Source of the DNA: Minisyncoccota bacterium
GTDB lineage: Bacteria; Patescibacteriota; Minisyncoccia; UBA6257; JAAZHW01
Reading direction: 5' to 3'
DNA: 8,713 nucleotides
Assembly: GCA_028696375.1 (NCBI GenBank)
Contig: JAQVHD010000019.1
Coordinates: 1-8,713, forward strand
This document shows, piece by piece, positions 5,872 through 8,713 of this stretch. The position numbers were made by a program, and so were the translations under genes. The notes under the pieces are model-generated. The model was not told the origin of the DNA. It did no database searches and worked only from the letters and a program-made list of their open reading frames with translations. Within the stretch, counting starts at the first letter, position 1, and the number at the start of each line of letters is the position of its first letter.

Positions 5872-7407
5872 TTATAATTTAATTTTTCCTTTTAAGTTAA
5901 AATCGACTTTGTTTTTTTGTTGAATAATGGATTGCAGTGGTATATCTAAATCTATGAAATAACCACTTTGCTGAAGTGCGTCTCGAAATTTAATCATTTC
6001 TGATTGAGAAATCGTCCAGCCGTTAAAAGAAAAATTAGTTTCCAGTCCGGGAATAATCAAACTTTTGAAATAAATATTTTCAGCCGATTGTTGCCACGCC
6101 TCAAAAACAGAGGCCCAATCCTTAGTAAATTTTTTCGCTTCTAGTGCTTGAGCAATATTAGCATTAAATTCTTTAGCTTGTTGAGAAAGTTCTTCTAAAT
6201 GAGAACGGTCAAATTGAATGGAAAGTAAATTTTTATCGTCGGTTACGCTGTTCTTAGTATAAGAAAGAAAAACATTTAAGCCAATGGAAATGAGTAATAA
6301 AAATACTCCAACCTCGGTAATAACCTTTAACCACAACCCTAAGAAATTAGCAGTTCTGCTGCGCCGATACTCTTCTTCAGTACCTACGGCCATCAAACTA
6401 ACGCTCACATCATCAACTCGAGGGATTAAACCACGTAAGGCAGCGCCGGCCGCAAAATACAATCCGGGGTTAATCTCTTTTATTATAGGAATGGGATTTT
6501 CAACATTTAGATTATATTTATCTTGAATAAGATTAGCTAAATCATCAAAATAAAGAGGTGTGACTAAAACAACCTTCTCAATCGATTCTTGAAATCTGGT
6601 GAAATAAAAAGTAATGACCTTCTGCAAATTATCATCAAAAACTCGCATAAAATTTTCTTTAGTCAAAATGCCTTTTTGAAGCTCAGAAGAATCTAATCCC
6701 AATGCGTTAAAAGCATCTGGCCACGTTTGAAAGAAGTTGAACTCTAATGCATCCTTGCTTCCTAACACAAACTCCAGACCATTTGCTGAAATATAAATAC
6801 CTAAATAATTCTTTTCTAAACTTTCAAAGAGATTATAGTGAGAAAAAAATCTAATTAGACTTAAACCTTTGAATTCAACAGCTAGGGGCATCAATCTTGC
6901 CTCGTTAAGAACTTTTACATAAGGATCAACTAGTGTTTTTTCAGCAAATACAGAAAAGACTCTTAATTTAAATGAATCACTTTTTATAGGCTTGTCGATC
7001 AATTCCCAATCGGAATAGACACGATCAAAAGGAATGGGTGACAGCATTCTCATATTTAATTCCACAGCTGACACAATCGATTTGTAATCTACGGTAGGTA
7101 AATCGAATATTTTGTAATAAACTGTATTACTTTCTAAAGATAAAATCACATAGAGGTTTTTGATTTTTTTAAGAGCGGGGTGATGACGAAGATTTAATAA
7201 AACTACCTTAAGAGCAGCGGGGTCTTTTAATTCACCCTTAACAATAATCCCCGGTTCTAAATCAGATTCAAAGCTCAAAATAATTTCATCTGTTTTGTAG
7301 GAATCAAATAATACGAAGTGTAATGAGGTATCGCTAATCTCTAATCCGCCAACATATTCCTTAGCGGTTAAATATTTGTTAATTTTGGAAGTTGAAGAAA
7401 TTTTCAT
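5872..7407 (-). CDS. PilM-like actin-fold protein fused to a PilN/GspL-like membrane and periplasmic domain
   Basis: This 511-residue protein is an inner-membrane scaffold of type IV pilus or type II secretion type. Residues 16-330 resemble PilM/GspL cytoplasmic actin-like domains: EYVGGLEISDTSLHFVLF (17-34), KNLYVILSLES (83-93), ELNMRMLSPIPFDRVYSDW (116-134), VLNEARLMPLAVEFKGLSL (166-184), YLGIYISANGLEFVL (201-215), KVVLVTPLYFDDLANLI (278-294) and FAAGAALRGL (318-327). One strong membrane helix is at about 354-383. Then come a helical, probably coiled-coil stretch (390-440) and a small alpha/beta domain ending VDFNLKGKIKL (501-511), as in PilN. In Gram-negative pilus systems PilM and PilN are usually separate, with the PilN cytoplasmic tail binding PilM; GspL is the naturally joined counterpart. 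It lies between the pilX-like gene (26 bases) and ndk (4 bases). Architecture is clear; the fusion reading is inferred without a profile search. Confidence 0.82.
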   Translation of the reverse strand: MKISSTSKINKYLTAKEYVGGLEISDTSLHFVLFDSYKTDEIILSFESDLEPGIIVKGELKDPAALKVVLLNLRHHPALKKIKNLYVILSLESNTVYYKIFDLPTVDYKSIVSAVELNMRMLSPIPFDRVYSDWELIDKPIKSDSFKLRVFSVFAEKTLVDPYVKVLNEARLMPLAVEFKGLSLIRFFSHYNLFESLEKNYLGIYISANGLEFVLGSKDALEFNFFQTWPDAFNALGLDSSELQKGILTKENFMRVFDDNLQKVITFYFTRFQESIEKVVLVTPLYFDDLANLIQDKYNLNVENPIPIIKEINPGLYFAAGAALRGLIPRVDDVSVSLMAVGTEEEYRRSRTANFLGLWLKVITEVGVFLLLISIGLNVFLSYTKNSVTDDKNLLSIQFDRSHLEELSQQAKEFNANIAQALEAKKFTKDWASVFEAWQQSAENIYFKSLIIPGLETNFSFNGWTISQSEMIKFRDALQQSGYFIDLDIPLQSIIQQKNKVDFNLKGKIKL

Positions 7408-7433
7408 AACGGTTATATTAATTTAATCGCAGA

Positions 7434-7838
7434 TTAAAGCTCTTGTAAAGAGAACAAAGCGGCTTCTCCTGTATCGGTATCAATACTAATAACTGCCTGC
7501 AACTTTCTTTGTCGATTTAAGACAGTGCCCGTCGAAGTAATTGTCACTCCGTCTCCTGTTTGGGTGACAACAACACTAACATTGGCTTTACCAATAGTAA
7601 AATTATAACCCGGCGAATAAAAATCTTTGTTGCGAATAACCTTAAGAAAAGCGTCATTTATTCCGGAACGAGCGCCATAAAAAGCTTCTTGAGATAAACG
7701 AGCTCCATAGCTCGCTGAATTCGTTAAGTACATAATAAAGCTAAGGGCCACTCCTACCTCAGCCACAATGATTCCGGTAATAAGCACTACCGGCAACAAA
7801 GAAAAAGCTTTTTGTTTTAATAACTTGGAAAAATTCAT
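7434..7838 (-). CDS. PilX/GspK-like minor pilin
   Basis: This 134-residue protein has a basic N-terminal leader (MNFSKLLKQKA), then a hydrophobic helix FSLLPVVLITGIIVAEVG (12-29) extending to about residue 38. A prepilin-peptidase type site is plausible between Ala11 and Phe12. The mature position +5 is Pro16, not the usual Glu, as expected for PilX/GspK-type minor pilins, which cap the pilus tip and often lack Glu5. The segment ARLSQEAFYGARSGINDAFL (46-65) matches the alpha1 region following the helix in PilX-N proteins (compare A-ESGI-DA-L). The remainder (about 78-134) is beta-rich with no cysteines. Its start overlaps the stop of the upstream pseudopilin by one base (TAATG), so translation is probably coupled, and the product likely assembles with that pilin. 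Family call is good; the exact pilin subtype is uncertain. Confidence 0.75.
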   Translation of the reverse strand: MNFSKLLKQKAFSLLPVVLITGIIVAEVGVALSFIMYLTNSASYGARLSQEAFYGARSGINDAFLKVIRNKDFYSPGYNFTIGKANVSVVVTQTGDGVTITSTGTVLNRQRKLQAVISIDTDTGEAALFSLQEL

Positions 7839-8713
7839 TATGGCGAATAAGTGATAATTACTTTCGACACTACAGGAACTGAACCGCTTGGAGCGGCATA
7901 AAGAGAAATAATATAACGAAAATAACGTTGATTATTATGATTATTTAAAGTAATGGGGATGATTTGATCAGCACCCGAAGCTTCATAGTAAGTTGATGAC
8001 GTTCCGTCCGGACCAAGAAAATTCCAATCAGAAGAGGTGCTATTACTTGTAGCCAGTTGAAAGCGAACGTGAGCGCCTGTCGGTAAATTGCCTTTCCAGC
8101 GAATACCATTAAAAGCCACACCGCCAGAAAATGTGGTATCAAAAATTGGCGAAGTCAAAGAGCCTGATGTTGATGTCGACAAAGAAATCGCTCCGTTGAC
8201 AAAAGAGATGGGACCATTAATTGACGCATAATAACCTTGGGAATTGGTAAAAAGATCGCTACTAACTCGATCCGCACTCCAATTATAATCAGCAAAATAA
8301 CTCGCCTTGGTTCGCGTGCGATACTCGGACATTGTTACTGAATTATTGGTTGGCCATGTCACTACCACTGTCACTTTTTGGGTAGAAGGATCTTCCGTCC
8401 CACCACTCGAGGTAATATTTCCAGAATCATCTCGATTAACATTCTCAACATAAAAATAATAAGTATAATCTGTCCCTTCCACTGTTTTGAGTTTTTCACC
8501 ACTAACTATATTCCACATTCCACTAACATAATTAAGGTAAAAATGGTTACTACTTCCTTTATTTGCTGGGCAGGTGCCGCTCGGTAGGCAGTAAAGCGAG
8601 ATCCAATTACTCTCAGCAACCGCTTTCACCCCTTCCATTGTATCCTGAATTAATCCTACGGCAGTAGTCATTTCTCGCACTTTGCTTCCTGTTACTACTG
8701 AAACGCCCATTGT
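7838..8713 (-). CDS. Pseudopilin with C-terminal beta-rich surface module (5' end outside window)
   Basis: The frame stays open past the first ATG (8710) to the window edge (previous codon ACA, Thr), so the true start, prepilin leader and membrane helix are most likely outside. From the ATG, 290 residues are visible. Residues 1-140 look like a Patescibacteria pseudopilin: helical LIQDTMEGVKAVAESNWISL (20-39), then CLPSGTC (41-47, two cysteines able to form a small disulfide loop), KGSSNHFYLN, YYFYVENVNRDDSGNI (84-99) and DPSTQKVTVVVTWP (107-120). Residues 183-290 form a separate beta-rich module, with GSLTSPIFD, HVRFQLATSNS, WNFLGPDGTSSTYY (229-242) and RYFRYIISL (262-270). I know similar beta-sandwich modules from bacterial extracellular proteins, but cannot name a function; ligand binding is a guess. 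It overlaps the next gene by one base. It acts outside the cell, as part of a pilus-like fibre or tip. Confidence 0.75.
   Translation of the reverse strand, partial: TMGVSVVTGSKVREMTTAVGLIQDTMEGVKAVAESNWISLYCLPSGTCPANKGSSNHFYLNYVSGMWNIVSGEKLKTVEGTDYTYYFYVENVNRDDSGNITSSGGTEDPSTQKVTVVVTWPTNNSVTMSEYRTRTKASYFADYNWSADRVSSDLFTNSQGYYASINGPISFVNGAISLSTSTSGSLTSPIFDTTFSGGVAFNGIRWKGNLPTGAHVRFQLATSNSTSSDWNFLGPDGTSSTYYEASGADQIIPITLNNHNNQRYFRYIISLYAAPSGSVPVVSKVIITYSP

Noticed and set aside
6284..6526. 80-codon plus-strand frame inside the PilM-like gene
   Set aside because: It is antisense to a confident gene and has no recognisable features.
7945..8587. Frames 7945-8142 (minus) and 8378-8587 (plus)
   Set aside because: Both overlap the pseudopilin gene in other frames, and composition looks like a shadow.
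1..8713. Alternative genetic code with TGA as an amino acid, and CRISPR or insertion-sequence remnants
   Set aside because: No family-conserved frame needs TGA read-through and one gene ends naturally in TGA. No regularly spaced repeats, transposase genes or terminal inverted repeats were seen.

Overview
The window looks like part of a small, AT-rich bacterial chromosome from the Candidate Phyla Radiation (Patescibacteria, Parcubacteria-like). This rests on protein families I recognise from that group, not on a database search: a long-form nucleoside diphosphate kinase ending in EDIMF, a pseudopilin with the NRDDSGNI...DPSTQKV signature, and the N-terminal (DUF8128-like) half of a TraG/HerA-type ATPase with its small upstream partner gene. 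Long family-consistent reading frames contain no in-frame TGA, and one gene ends in TGA, so the normal code with TGA as stop is used. None of the visible start codons has a convincing Shine-Dalgarno sequence.

Layout. (1) Positions 1-1460, minus strand: a 130-residue conserved small protein, then, after two in-frame stop codons, a membrane-anchored protein whose C-terminal ATPase part lies beyond the left edge. (2) Positions 1484-5003, plus strand: two tandem GT39/PMT-type integral-membrane glycosyltransferases, driven by a strong divergent promoter placed so close to the ATG that the mRNA may be leaderless. (3) Positions 5004-5276: a 273-base intergenic region with a perfect DnaA-box sequence, an 8-bp palindrome, a promoter, a strongly folded apparent non-coding RNA (about 5110-5267, with some 6S-RNA-like traits) and a bidirectional terminator. 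(4) Positions 5277-8713, minus strand, read right to left: a pseudopilin with an extra C-terminal beta-rich module (5' end outside the window), a PilX-like minor pilin, a PilM-like protein fused to a membrane segment and a PilN/GspL-like periplasmic domain, and finally ndk.

Together the right-hand operon encodes parts of a type IV pilus or pseudopilus, with ndk as a co-transcribed passenger. The two glycosyltransferases may modify surface proteins or cell-envelope glycans, but a link to the pilins is only inference from proximity. The least explained element is the structured RNA at 5110-5267: its predicted transcription start falls on the first base of a 22-bp closing helix and it ends at a clear terminator.
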